From: Spirochaetia bacterium
Lineage (GTDB): Bacteria; Spirochaetota; Spirochaetia; Treponematales; Treponemataceae
Direction of reading: 5' to 3'
Assembly: GCA_900769325.1 (NCBI GenBank)
Contig: CAAGGF010000117.1
Span: 1 to 58,791, forward strand
DNA: 58,791 bases
The translations under genes were made by a program, and so were the position numbers. The stretch's first letter is position 1, and every line of letters starts with the position of its first letter. The notes beneath the pieces are model-generated. The model was given only the letters and a program-made list of their open reading frames with translations, searched no databases and was not told the origin of the DNA. Positions 24,573 to 33,415 of this stretch are shown here, piece after piece.

Positions 24573-25822
24573 GACAAAAGTTTTTGTAATGTCGGAAAAA
24601 TATTCAGCCGGTTTTCTATTGAATTTTTAGATTCGCTTTTTTGAAGGATTTCAGGTTTTTCAGTTTTTTTCACAGCCCGAATCAGAATGTTTTTTGGAGT
24701 CGCAGAATCGTCTGTAAATTCTAAAACCTGAACTTGGAATCCTTTCTGTTCAAGATATTTTGCACGCAGGGCATCTGTCAAAAGTGCAGAAAATTTTTCT
24801 TTTATAAGTCCGAATTTTAAAAGTTCCTTAAATTCTTCTGGAATGAGCGAAGATTTTTTCCATTTTTTTAAATTTTCGTCGAGTTGTGCGTTAATTTCGT
24901 GCTGGCAACATGGGACGCTTAAAATTGCAGTTGCATTTTTTTTGACCGCGTAATCGAGTGCAAAATCTGTTGCCGTGTCGCAGGCGTGAAGCGTTATTAC
25001 TAAATCAGGCTCTTCATTTTGGTCGTAATCTGAAATATTTCCGTACGAAAATTTTAATCCTTCGCAGTTTAAAATTCCGGCTGTTTTGTTGCAGAATTCG
25101 ATTACATCTTTTTTTAAGTCGAGGCCTGTTATTTTGACATTGATTTTTTTAATCTGCGTAAAATAATAGTGAACGGCGAATGTGAGGTAACTTTTTCCGC
25201 ATCCAAAATCACAGATTTTTAAAGGCCGACTCTGCTTTTCGTCCGTGAAAATGTTTTTTTTCAGAATCGGAAAAATATCGTCGATAAATTCCAGAAATCT
25301 GTTTATCTGCCTGAATTTGTCGTATCGTGAAGAAATAATTTTGCCGGAATCTGTCATAACGCCAAGGTGAACTAAAAACGGAACAGGTTTTCCTTCTTTA
25401 ATGATGTAATTTTTTGTTTTCTGTCCGTTTGTTAAAAGTTTTGTTTTTTCAGAATTTATTATGTTTTTTAATGCGGAATTTTTATTTTTTGAAGAAAAAA
25501 CTGAATTTTCCTCCTTGTTTTGCGAAATCATTTTTTCAAGGCGGGTAATTTTTCCTTTTTTGTTTGCAAGAATCGTGATTTCTTTTGATTCAGTTTTTAT
25601 AAGGCAATTTTTGAAAGTGATTCCTGCATTTTCTTCTATAAAAGTGTTAAGTTCTTCAGAAGAAAAATGAGCGTGGAAAGTTTGTGTTTCCGTGAAAAAT
25701 TCTATTGAATATTCTTTTGAACTTTGCGATGAATTTAATTTTGCTTTTGCCCTTAAATATTTTTTTGAAAATTTTTCTTCACATAGATTTGTCGGTTTTG
25801 AAAAACTTGCTGAAATTATCAT
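24569..25822 (-). CDS. SAM-dependent methyltransferase (Methyltransf_32-like)
   Basis: This is a 417-residue protein. After a variable N-terminal region (1-150), FLVHLGVMTDSGKIISSRYDKFRQINRFLEFIDDI leads into the Rossmann methyltransferase core: ICDFGCGKSYLTFAVHYYF (motif I), ITGLDLKKDVIEFCN, PDLVITLHACDTATDFALDYAV (the family's LHACD), and AILSVPCCQHEIN. This set is typical of a widespread bacterial/eukaryotic methyltransferase group whose members have been linked to RNA modification; the substrate is not known here. It stands alone on the minus strand, divergent from parA. Confidence 0.8.
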   Translation of the reverse strand: MIISASFSKPTNLCEEKFSKKYLRAKAKLNSSQSSKEYSIEFFTETQTFHAHFSSEELNTFIEENAGITFKNCLIKTESKEITILANKKGKITRLEKMISQNKEENSVFSSKNKNSALKNIINSEKTKLLTNGQKTKNYIIKEGKPVPFLVHLGVMTDSGKIISSRYDKFRQINRFLEFIDDIFPILKKNIFTDEKQSRPLKICDFGCGKSYLTFAVHYYFTQIKKINVKITGLDLKKDVIEFCNKTAGILNCEGLKFSYGNISDYDQNEEPDLVITLHACDTATDFALDYAVKKNATAILSVPCCQHEINAQLDENLKKWKKSSLIPEEFKELLKFGLIKEKFSALLTDALRAKYLEQKGFQVQVLEFTDDSATPKNILIRAVKKTEKPEILQKSESKNSIENRLNIFPTLQKLLS

Positions 25823-25948
25823 AGAAATTCCTTTTGATTTTCTTGCATTGTTTTTAATCTGATTTTAAATTTTTGAATTGTTTTTCGAGGTGCATAACAA
25901 TTTCTTCAAGTATATACTTAAAAAATAAAAAATGATATACTCAATTAT

Positions 25949-26704
25949 ATGGGAAAAGTTTTTGTATTTGTAAACCAGAAAGGCGGAGTCGGAAAAACTA
26001 CTTCATGTATAAATATCGGTGCCTACATTGCAACGGCCGGTAAAAAAGTTCTTCTCGTAGATTTTGACTCTCAGGGGAATATGTCAAGCGGAACAGGTGT
26101 TTCAAAAGACAAGCCGACCGTTTATGAACTTATTTCAGGACAAATTTCTGCTTCAGAATGTATAAAAAATTCCTGCGTTGACGGTCTTGATGTTATAAGT
26201 GCTTCCATAGATCTTTCCGGTGCGGCAATAGAATTAGTCGATCAGGAAAACCGTGAATTCTTTTTAAAAAATGCGTTAAATCCGCTTCGTTCGGTGTACG
26301 ATTATATTTTCATCGATTGTCCGCCGTCGTTGGGGCTTTTGACTTTAAATGGTCTTGCCGCTGCTGATTGCGTTTTAGTTCCTATGCAGTGTGAATATTT
26401 TGCTCTCGAAGGAATTACGCTTCTTCTTCAGGCTGTAAAAAAAGTTCAAAAAAGCATAAATCCAAATCTTGTAATCGGCGGAATTTTCTTCACGATGTAC
26501 GATTCAAGGACACGGCTTGCTCAGGATGTTGTAATGCAGGTTAAATCTTATTTTAAAGATGCTGTTTTTAATACGATTATTCCGCGAAATGTCCGTCTTT
26601 CAGAGGCTCCTTCACGGGGAATGCCAATTTGTAAATACGACCCTAACTGTACTGGTGCAAAAAGTTACAAATTACTTGCAGACGAGGTGATGAAGCGTGG
26701 CTAA
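25949..26704 (+). CDS. parA: Chromosome partitioning ATPase ParA/Soj
   Basis: The 251-residue ATPase has the deviant Walker A motif KGGVGKTT at residues 11-18, VLLVDFDSQGNMSSG, YIFIDCPPSLGLLTLNGLAAAD (Walker B) and the C-terminal RLSEAPSRGMPI signature, as in chromosomal Soj proteins with no N-terminal repressor domain. It drives segregation of parS-bound ParB. The start overlaps nothing upstream, and no Shine-Dalgarno is visible. TATACT lies at 25936-25941, only 7 nt before the ATG, so the mRNA may be leaderless. The stop overlaps parB by 8 nt. Confidence 0.95.
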   Translation: MGKVFVFVNQKGGVGKTTSCINIGAYIATAGKKVLLVDFDSQGNMSSGTGVSKDKPTVYELISGQISASECIKNSCVDGLDVISASIDLSGAAIELVDQENREFFLKNALNPLRSVYDYIFIDCPPSLGLLTLNGLAAADCVLVPMQCEYFALEGITLLLQAVKKVQKSINPNLVIGGIFFTMYDSRTRLAQDVVMQVKSYFKDAVFNTIIPRNVRLSEAPSRGMPICKYDPNCTGAKSYKLLADEVMKRG

Positions 26705-27620
26705 AATTGGCGGTTTAGGTCGAGGCCTTGATGCCTTGATGGGTGAAAGTCCTAGTGAATCAGGCGGATTTTTTACAGAAAAAAAAGGAAAACTCCCTAA
26801 AGGAATTGAATCAGATAAAGACGGAACTTTATGGGTAAATCCTAATCTTTTAATTCCAAATCCAAAACAACCCCGTAAAGAATTTGACCAGAAGGCTCTT
26901 GAAGAACTTTCAGAATCCATAAAAGAAAACGGAATTGTAGAACCGATTATCATTGAGCCGGCAGAAGACGGAAAATTCTACATTATCGCAGGTGAACGCC
27001 GTACAAGAGCGGCAAAAATGGCAGAACTTTCAAAAGTTCCTGTCCAAATTCGAAAATACGACGACCAGCAAAAACTTCTTATCGCTTTAATCGAAAATGT
27101 TCAGCGTGAAGATTTAAATCCTATAGAAGAAGCACTCGCTTATTCAAATTTAATGGAAATGGGCTCCTTTACGCAGGAAGATGTTGCCTTAAAAGTCGGG
27201 AAAAAGAGGTCTACAATTACAAATGCTCTTCGTCTTTTAAAACTTCCAGAAGACATTCAGCGTTCTCTAAAAGACGGTCAGATTTCAGCCGGTCATGCGC
27301 GTGCAATTCTTTCTGTGTCAAATCCGGCAGACCAAAGAATTCTTTTTGGAAAAATCGTCGGAAATTCTTTGAGCGTTCACGATGCCGAAGATGCTGCAAA
27401 AATCTTGAACAACGGCGGAAGGGCAGCGTCAAAATCACCTAAAAAAAATGTAAAAAAAGACCCTGATATTTCAGAAATCGAGCAGAAGTTTATCGAAATT
27501 TTCGGAACAAAAGTTGTACTTAAAGGAAATCTTGAAAAAGGTTCCATTCAGATAAGTTATTTTACAAAACAGGATTTAGACCGTTTGTACAACATTATTG
27601 TTCCTGAAGAAAAACTTTAA
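26697..27620 (+). CDS. parB: Chromosome partitioning protein ParB
   Basis: The 307-residue protein contains the ParB N-terminal CTPase domain (LIPNPKQPRKEFDQKALEELSESIKENGIVEPIIIEP, then YIIAGERRTRAAKMAEL), the helix-turn-helix centre (NVQREDLNPIEEALAY, TQEDVALKVGKKRSTITNALRLLKLP) and a C-terminal dimerisation domain. It binds parS and loads condensin. Its start lies within the end of parA, giving tight coupling. No parS site was seen nearby. Confidence 0.95.
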   Translation: MAKIGGLGRGLDALMGESPSESGGFFTEKKGKLPKGIESDKDGTLWVNPNLLIPNPKQPRKEFDQKALEELSESIKENGIVEPIIIEPAEDGKFYIIAGERRTRAAKMAELSKVPVQIRKYDDQQKLLIALIENVQREDLNPIEEALAYSNLMEMGSFTQEDVALKVGKKRSTITNALRLLKLPEDIQRSLKDGQISAGHARAILSVSNPADQRILFGKIVGNSLSVHDAEDAAKILNNGGRAASKSPKKNVKKDPDISEIEQKFIEIFGTKVVLKGNLEKGSIQISYFTKQDLDRLYNIIVPEEKL

Positions 27621-27640
27621 GATAATGGGATGCACCTAAA

Positions 27641-28360
27641 ATGAATGAAAAATCGATTTTTGGAAGAATAATTCCATTTTTAGCCGGAATGGCAGTTCTG
27701 CTTGTTCTTTTTCCGTATTCAAAAAAATTAAATTTAGAACCTGAAGTTTTTAAATTCTTGTGGATTTTAGCGGCAGAGATTTATTTTTTAGTTTTTATTC
27801 CAATTTTTATAACGGCTTTCATTCCAAAAGATTTGCGAAAAGAACGCTTTCTTGGAATCATTCTTTTTACAAGCGAACTTATTTTAGTTTCTGCGAGCAT
27901 AGCCGTAATTCTTTTGCGGATTTTTAATACCATCGATGAAAAAATCCTTTACGGAATCGAATCATTCTTGATTTTTATTTATATCGTAAATGTCTGTTTT
28001 ATTTTTCTTTCAACAACGCACAGCCAGAAGCCAAAACCTGTTTCCGTAAAAACTGACAGTTTAAGCTGGATAAACAACGCTCAGGCTCAACTTGAAAATC
28101 TTGTAAAAAAAACCGAACAGCTTGATTCGTCTTATTCAGAAATAAAAGACAAAATTCTAAAATGCTACAACGATACTATAAATCTTACGCCGGTGAACAA
28201 TGCGACGGCATTAAAATTTGAACACCAGATTCTTGATTCCGTGATAGATTTAATTTCAGCAATCGACCAGATTATGGCGGGGAATCAGGGAAATCTAAAG
28301 TCAAAAACTCAAACTCTTGAAAACCATATCCGCCAAAGACAGAATCTTACGCTTTACTGA
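27641..28360 (+). CDS. Four-helix membrane protein with cytoplasmic coiled coil
   Basis: The 239-residue protein is not recognised. Four membrane helices (about residues 8-25, 40-62, 70-93 and 105-127) are followed by a soluble helical region from 140 on with heptad-like spacing (SWINNAQAQLENLVKKTEQLDSSYSEIKDKIL). It starts 20 nt after parB with a weak Shine-Dalgarno and probably shares its transcript. The C-terminus overlaps the convergent ModF-like gene by 14 nt. A link to chromosome segregation is possible only by position. Confidence 0.55.
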   Translation: MNEKSIFGRIIPFLAGMAVLLVLFPYSKKLNLEPEVFKFLWILAAEIYFLVFIPIFITAFIPKDLRKERFLGIILFTSELILVSASIAVILLRIFNTIDEKILYGIESFLIFIYIVNVCFIFLSTTHSQKPKPVSVKTDSLSWINNAQAQLENLVKKTEQLDSSYSEIKDKILKCYNDTINLTPVNNATALKFEHQILDSVIDLISAIDQIMAGNQGNLKSKTQTLENHIRQRQNLTLY

Positions 28361-29981
28361 TTTTATACATCGGTTCTTCATTCGGCGTGAATTCCAGAAT
28401 GTGTTTTTCACACGGAAGAACTTCTGAAAATTCGTGCGTAACATGAAGAAGCGTTGTAGTTCCGCTTTTTGCAATTAATTCCAAAAGACACAAAATTTTT
28501 TCCCGGAATGAATCGTCAAGTCCGTGACAAGGTTCGTCTAAAATCAGAATTTCAGGGGATTTGACAACTGCCCGCAAAATTAAAATTGCCCGCTGTTCGC
28601 CGTAACTTAGTGAAGAAAAAAGAGCATTTTCCTTTCCTTCAAAACCGCCCAATTTGAGCCATTTTTTTGCCGCTGCAAGTTCGACATCGCTTATTTTTTC
28701 GTAAAGCCCGATTGAATCGTGAAAGCCGCTTATGATTACTTCTTTCAAACTGACATTTTTGAGCATTCTGTATTCGACATGAAGGCGGTAAGAAACGATT
28801 CCGAGTTTGTGCTTGATGTCCCAGATTGTTTCGCCTGTTCCGCGTCTTGAGCCGAAAATTTTTATGTCGTTTGAAAAAACCTGTCTGTTGTCGCCGGTAA
28901 TCAGTTCAAGAAATGTAGTTTTTCCCGAACCGTTTGGACCGCGGATGAGCCAGTGTTCGCCGGGATAGAGAGTCCAGTTGAAATTTTTTAAAACCAGTTT
29001 TTCATCCCAGCCGACATTTACATTTTTCATTTCGACCAACGGAATTTTTTGAATTTTTTCTGCATCGTAAACTTTTTCGTTTTCCGCCTGATTTGAAATG
29101 CAGAAAGTTTCTTGTTTTATGCTCGAAAGTTCCTGTTTAAAAGATTCAGTTTCTTTCTGGCTGGATTCGATTTTTTGAGATTTTTCTGATTCCAGTTTTT
29201 TTTCGTATTCGGCTTTTGTTCCTGAAAAAGAAATTTTTTTATTTGAAAATTCAAGGACATTTGTAATCGCAGATGGAATTTCAGAGTATCGTTCCATGCA
29301 AAGAATTATGTACGGAAAGCCTGAATCGTCAAAATTTTCTGAAAGCTGTTTTGAAGTGATTGTATTGAAAAATTCCAAAAGAATTTTGCGGCTTTCAACA
29401 TCGAGCCCTGCAAACGGATCTGAAAGAATTAGAAGTTTTTTCCCGGAAATTAAAGCGCGTGCAAGGAGAGTTCGCCTTATTTCGCCGGTGGACATATATT
29501 TTATTCCGCGCTCAAGAATTTTTTCAACTCCGCAGAGTTTTACAGCCGGAAATGCTTCAATTTTTTTTGCGATTTCAGGAATTGGAAAGCCTTTTTTGAT
29601 TGGACCTGTAATTCCTTCAGCGATAAAAATTCTGCCTGTTCTTCCAATGTCAACGCCGCCTTCGATATATTCACTTTCGTCGAGATTTCGTTCTTCTTCG
29701 ATTAAAAGAGCCGCTCTTTCCAGTGAAACGACTTCGCACGAATTTTCAAAAATGTTTGAATAAATCGAAAAATTTTCTGAGCCGATTTTTTGTTCAGGTG
29801 AAAATTCGTACTTTCCGGACAGTGCGTTTACAAAATCTGCTTTTCCGCCGCCGTTTGGACCGATTAAAAGCCACGCCTGTTTTTTCTGCATTTTCCAGGA
29901 GATATTTTCAAGCAGAACCGATTTTTTATTTTTGATTGAACAGCAATTTATATTTATGAGATTTGAATTTGAGACTTCCAT
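28347..29981 (-). CDS. ModF-like twin ABC ATPase
   Basis: The 544-residue protein has two ABC ATPase domains. It matches E. coli ModF in detail: KYMSTGEIRRTLLARALIS and DPFAGLDVESRKILL in domain 1; GEHWLIRGPNGSGKTTFLELITGDN, FGSRRGTGETIWDIKHKLG, SLSYGEQRAILILRAVV and LILDEPCHGLDD in domain 2. Domain 1 looks catalytically weak: its Walker A is GPNGGGKAD (Ala in place of Ser/Thr) and its Walker B ends in LSDP instead of LDEP, losing the catalytic Glu. No permease or molybdate gene is nearby. A Glu/Ser/Lys-rich linker of about 60 residues joins the halves. Confidence 0.8.
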   Translation of the reverse strand: MEVSNSNLININCCSIKNKKSVLLENISWKMQKKQAWLLIGPNGGGKADFVNALSGKYEFSPEQKIGSENFSIYSNIFENSCEVVSLERAALLIEEERNLDESEYIEGGVDIGRTGRIFIAEGITGPIKKGFPIPEIAKKIEAFPAVKLCGVEKILERGIKYMSTGEIRRTLLARALISGKKLLILSDPFAGLDVESRKILLEFFNTITSKQLSENFDDSGFPYIILCMERYSEIPSAITNVLEFSNKKISFSGTKAEYEKKLESEKSQKIESSQKETESFKQELSSIKQETFCISNQAENEKVYDAEKIQKIPLVEMKNVNVGWDEKLVLKNFNWTLYPGEHWLIRGPNGSGKTTFLELITGDNRQVFSNDIKIFGSRRGTGETIWDIKHKLGIVSYRLHVEYRMLKNVSLKEVIISGFHDSIGLYEKISDVELAAAKKWLKLGGFEGKENALFSSLSYGEQRAILILRAVVKSPEILILDEPCHGLDDSFREKILCLLELIAKSGTTTLLHVTHEFSEVLPCEKHILEFTPNEEPMYKISKA

Positions 29982-30001
29982 AAAAAAAATATATCACAAT
30001 C

Positions 30002-30030
30002 TAAACATTTTAACAATTTTCTTCTATAAT
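30002..30030 (+). promoter_or_regulatory. Promoter of earP, leaderless arrangement
   Basis: TAAACA (30002-30007), a 17-bp spacer and TATAAT (30025-30030) end 6 nt before the ATG at 30037. Transcription would begin at or next to the start codon. No Shine-Dalgarno is present. Confidence 0.6.
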
Positions 30031-30036
30031 ATTTTT

Positions 30037-31257
30037 ATGCAGAAAAATATTGACATCACGATTTTGTGCAAAGTCGTTGATAATTTCGGCGACATCGGCG
30101 TTGTTTTTCGTCTTGCAAAATCATTACTTGAAGTTCAAAAGCAAAATTCCGCAATTTTTCCAGAAATCAACATCCGTATCGTCACAGATAATCTAAAAAG
30201 TTTTTCACTTCTTGAGCCAAAAATCGACGAAAAACTTGATGTTCAGAGCGTTTTGGGATTTCAGGTTTTTAATTGGGAAAACGAGGCAAATCTTGAGCAT
30301 TTTCAGGAAAATCCCCCCGAAGTAATTCTCGAATGTTTTCAGTGCGGCCGGCCTTCATGGCTTGAAACGCTTCTTTTTGACATAAAAGTTCAGAATATCG
30401 TCCAGATTGTAATGATTGACTACCTTTCTGCAGAGGATTACGCCGAAACTTTTCACCTTCTTCAAAGTCTTACGCGGAGTGCACGGGTGAAAAAAATAAA
30501 TTTTATGCCGGGCTTCACGGAAAAAACTGGCGGACTCATTTTTTATAATCACGAACTCGATTTTCTTGAAGGGGTAAGTCTCCCCCTCGCTCCAGAGACG
30601 AGTCGCTTTGCTTTGTCGCCTCTTACGCTACCCCCTCTTCCGGGGCAAAGCCCCAGACCCCAAAAAGATTTTTCAAAATTCCAGATGATTTTTTTCAGTT
30701 ACCCGCACGATTTTTCTTCAATAATAAAGGCGTTCATAAAATTCAATAAAAAAATCGGTGGAAATCTTTTAGTGAATCTCGCACAAGGAGTTGGTTTTCT
30801 TCCGTTTCAAGATGAATACAAAAAATTCTCTTCAGAAAAAGACATTTTTGAATTGAAACCGCTTGATTTTCTTCCGCAGGAAAAATGGGACGAATTTTTA
30901 AAACAGATGCCCATTCTTTTTATCCGCGGAGAAGATTCTCTTTCACGAGCTTGTCTTTACGGCCGTCCTTTCGTGTGGCACGCATATATTCAGGATGAAA
31001 ATTATCAGATTGTGAAAGTGAAGGCACTTCTTGAAAAATTAAGGCCTTTTTTTTCGGAAGAACATTTTTCAAAAATCGAAAAACTTTATCTTGTTTACAA
31101 CGGCTCTGACGGAAATCTTTCTGAGGCTGTTTTTGATTTTCTTTCGGATTATGAAAATCTTACGGAAGGTTTTTTTAATTTCAGCCGTTCGCTTAAAAAA
31201 AACGGAAACCTTGCTTTTCATCTGATGACTTTTATTTCAAAAAACTATATAATTTAA
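30037..31257 (+). CDS. earP: EF-P arginine rhamnosyltransferase EarP
   Basis: The 406-residue GT-B enzyme moves rhamnose from dTDP-rhamnose to an arginine of EF-P. Family motifs: KVVDNFGDIGVVFRLAKSL at 12-30 (with Asp15 and Asp19), FQCGRPSWLE, MPGFTEKTGGL at about 157-167, then in the C-terminal half RGEDSLSRACLYGRPFVWHAYIQDENYQI with the catalytic Glu. The ATG at 30037 matches the family N-terminus; the longer frame from 29932 is rejected. A Pro/Leu/Ser-rich 31-residue stretch at 179-209 is coded by a GC-rich palindromic repeat (30571-30663). EF-P follows 37 nt downstream. Confidence 0.93.
   Translation: MQKNIDITILCKVVDNFGDIGVVFRLAKSLLEVQKQNSAIFPEINIRIVTDNLKSFSLLEPKIDEKLDVQSVLGFQVFNWENEANLEHFQENPPEVILECFQCGRPSWLETLLFDIKVQNIVQIVMIDYLSAEDYAETFHLLQSLTRSARVKKINFMPGFTEKTGGLIFYNHELDFLEGVSLPLAPETSRFALSPLTLPPLPGQSPRPQKDFSKFQMIFFSYPHDFSSIIKAFIKFNKKIGGNLLVNLAQGVGFLPFQDEYKKFSSEKDIFELKPLDFLPQEKWDEFLKQMPILFIRGEDSLSRACLYGRPFVWHAYIQDENYQIVKVKALLEKLRPFFSEEHFSKIEKLYLVYNGSDGNLSEAVFDFLSDYENLTEGFFNFSRSLKKNGNLAFHLMTFISKNYII
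30571..30663 (+). repeat. GC-rich repeat inserted in frame in earP
   Basis: About 93 nt of markedly higher GC begin with GGGGTAAGTCTCCCCCTCGC, contain CTTACGCTACCCC (pairing with the first bases) and end with the hairpin GGGGC-AAA-GCCCC. The reading frame stays open, adding about 31 residues (LPPLPGQSPRPQ near the end) in the linker between the two EarP domains. Composition and codon use differ sharply from the flanks. Confidence 0.65.
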
Positions 31258-31294
31258 AAACAGTATTCTTTAAACTTTTTTGAGGTTATGTTTT

Positions 31295-31861
31295 ATGTTA
31301 ATGACATCACAGTTAAAAGTTGGAACAGCGTTCATGTATGAAGGCTCTCCTCTTATCGTTCAGAAAATGTTGGGACAGCGTTCTGGTCGTGCCGGAATGG
31401 TTACAAATCTTCGCGTTCAGAATCTTGTAACAAAATCAACAATGGATCTTGGAATCGATGCCGGTGAAAAATTTGACGAAGTTGATCTTGAATCTCATGT
31501 TACAAAACTTTCTTACATTGACGGTGATACTTATGTATTTATGGATCAGGAAACTTACGAACAGTTTGAACTTCCAAAAGAAAATCTCGGCGACTACGCA
31601 GGTTACATCACTCCAGAAGACGATCTTGAAATCAAACTCACATTCTACGAAGGAAAACCAGTAGGAATCGATCTTCCAGTTCAGGTTGTAAGAACAGTAA
31701 CTTACACAGAACCTGGCGTAAAAGGCGATACTTCAGGAAAATCTTTAAAACCTGCAACAATCGACACTGGAATCGAAGTTCGTGTTCCGCTTTTCATCAA
31801 CGACGGTGAAAAAATCATCATCGATACTCGCGACGGTTCTTTCGTTGAACGCGCAAAATAA
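31295..31861 (+). CDS. efp: Translation elongation factor P (arginine type)
   Basis: The 188-residue protein has the three EF-P beta domains: SQLKVGTAFMYEGSPLIVQKMLGQRSGRAGMV, YVFMDQETYEQFELPKENL and the C-terminal TYTEPGVKGDTSGKSLKPATIDTG signature. EF-P rescues ribosomes stalled at polyproline. With the ATG at 31295 (GAGG at 31282-31285), the loop residue is Arg32, the residue modified by EarP in Pseudomonas, in agreement with the earP gene just upstream. The TTG at 31280 is not used as start because it precedes the Shine-Dalgarno region. Confidence 0.96.
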   Translation: MLMTSQLKVGTAFMYEGSPLIVQKMLGQRSGRAGMVTNLRVQNLVTKSTMDLGIDAGEKFDEVDLESHVTKLSYIDGDTYVFMDQETYEQFELPKENLGDYAGYITPEDDLEIKLTFYEGKPVGIDLPVQVVRTVTYTEPGVKGDTSGKSLKPATIDTGIEVRVPLFINDGEKIIIDTRDGSFVERAK

Positions 31862-31884
31862 AATCTAAAAAAATTAGATTTATT

Positions 31885-31920
31885 AAAAAAGTCCCGGATT
31901 CATTTTGTTCGGGATTTTTT
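31885..31920 (+). terminator. Bidirectional terminator after efp
   Basis: A tract of A, then TCCCG (31892-31896) pairing with CGGGA (31910-31914), then a T tract of seven. It is usable on both strands, between efp and the convergent MocR gene. A smaller stem AAATCTAA / TTAGATTT lies just before it. Confidence 0.8.
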
Positions 31921-31929
31921 TATGCCTTT

Positions 31930-33348
31930 TTATATTACTTCTTCAAGAATTTTTACGATTTTTGAAATGTCTTCTTTTTTTATTCCGCTGTAATTTACGA
32001 CAAAAATGCTGTTCTTTTCTTTTGGGGCATCGTTGTAGTAATAATCTTTTAAAAGCGGAATGTTTACGCCTTTTTCTTTCAGTTCGCGTGAAATTTCTTC
32101 AACATTTTTTTGGGAATTAATCTGCATTAAAAAATGAAGCCCGGATTCTTCTTCCTGAATTTTAATTCTGTTGAAAATTCTGCTTTTTTCAAGATTTTCG
32201 ATTAAAAGATTCCTTAAATTTTTATAGTAATTTTTCATTCTGATGATATGTTTTGCAAAAAATCCTTCATTAATAAAACGCGCTAGTGTAAACTGTTCAA
32301 AAGAACTTACGCCTGATGTGAAAAAATTAAATTTTTCTTCAAATGTGCGAAGGAGTTTTTCCGGGAGAACCATAAAACTGATTCTGAATGACGGAGAAAG
32401 CGTTTTTGAAAAAGTGTTGATGTAAATTACGCTTTCATTTTTGTCTTCGCTTTGAAGAGTGTTCAATGGTTTTCCGATGAAACGGAATTCGCTGTCGTAA
32501 TCGTCCTCGATGATGTAGTGATTTTCTTTTTGTGCCCATAGAAGAAGTTCCTGGCGGCGTTTTACAGGCATTACAATTCCAGTTGGAAAATGATGAGACG
32601 GTGAAATGTGAACGACATTTGCATCGATTTTTTCAAGAGAAATGCTGTCGATTCCGTTGCTGTCGATAAAAATCGGGAAAACTTTTGCACCGTTTAACTG
32701 GAAAATTTTTGACACTTTTTTATAACCTGGATTTTCGACGGCATAGCGCATTTTTCTGCCTAAAAGTTGAACGACCATCGTGTAAAGCGATTCAGTTCCA
32801 GAGCCGATTACAATCTGATTCGGGGAAACTTCCATATTGCGGAATTCTTTTAAATATTTTGAAAGTGCTTTTCTAAGTTCAAAAACGCCTTTTACTTCTG
32901 TCCGTTCTAAAAGAATTTCCCGCTCGCTTGTTAAAACTTTTCTTGAAACTTTGCTCCATAAATTGAACGGAAATTTTTCGCATGATGTCGAATTGCTTGA
33001 AAAATCCGCAAAATATTTTTTCTCCGCTCCAGAATTTTCGTTTTTTTCAGATTTATCGGGGAAAAAATCTTTTTTTGAAAGTGCTTTTTTTTCGGATTCT
33101 GAAATGTCTAAATCGGTGACGAAAAATCCTTTTTTTTCTATAGAGAAAATGTATCCTTCGCTTGCAAGCTGGCTGTACGCGTTTTGAACTGTAATTACGC
33201 TGACTCCAAGATTTGAAGAAAGATTTCTCTTGGATGGAAGTTTTTCGTTTGCTTTCAGAGTTCCGTCGAGAATTTGAGATTTTATTGAGTCGTATAAAAA
33301 TTCGCACAGTCCGGTTTTTCCGCGTTTTTCAAAACAGACAGTTATCAT
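31930..33348 (-). CDS. MocR/PdxR-type regulator (GntR HTH plus aminotransferase domain)
   Basis: The 472-residue protein joins a GntR winged helix (LYDSIKSQILDGTLKANEKLPSKRNLSSNLGVSVITVQNAYSQL at about 18-60) to a class I aminotransferase fold. The latter has the Asp in YIIEDDYDSEF and the PLP lysine in YINTFSKTLSPSFRISFMVLP near residue 313. Members sense PLP or amino-acid derivatives; PdxR controls pyridoxal phosphate synthesis. No pdxST genes are adjacent here, so the target is unknown. It is divergent from ftsK with 67 nt between starts. Confidence 0.88.
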   Translation of the reverse strand: MITVCFEKRGKTGLCEFLYDSIKSQILDGTLKANEKLPSKRNLSSNLGVSVITVQNAYSQLASEGYIFSIEKKGFFVTDLDISESEKKALSKKDFFPDKSEKNENSGAEKKYFADFSSNSTSCEKFPFNLWSKVSRKVLTSEREILLERTEVKGVFELRKALSKYLKEFRNMEVSPNQIVIGSGTESLYTMVVQLLGRKMRYAVENPGYKKVSKIFQLNGAKVFPIFIDSNGIDSISLEKIDANVVHISPSHHFPTGIVMPVKRRQELLLWAQKENHYIIEDDYDSEFRFIGKPLNTLQSEDKNESVIYINTFSKTLSPSFRISFMVLPEKLLRTFEEKFNFFTSGVSSFEQFTLARFINEGFFAKHIIRMKNYYKNLRNLLIENLEKSRIFNRIKIQEEESGLHFLMQINSQKNVEEISRELKEKGVNIPLLKDYYYNDAPKEKNSIFVVNYSGIKKEDISKIVKILEEVI

Positions 33349-33415
33349 TCTTTTATTATATCATTTTCTGGAAAATAATGCTTAAAACTTCTTTTTTTTT
33401 TCCGATAAATTATTT

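Noticed and set aside
29932..30036. Longer N-terminus for EarP
   Set aside because: The family starts at QKNIDITILCKVVDNFGD. The upstream codons overlap the -10 box and the divergent gene.
31280..31294. TTG start for EF-P
   Set aside because: It lies at the Shine-Dalgarno itself. The ATG at 31295 has correct spacing and puts the modified residue at Arg32.
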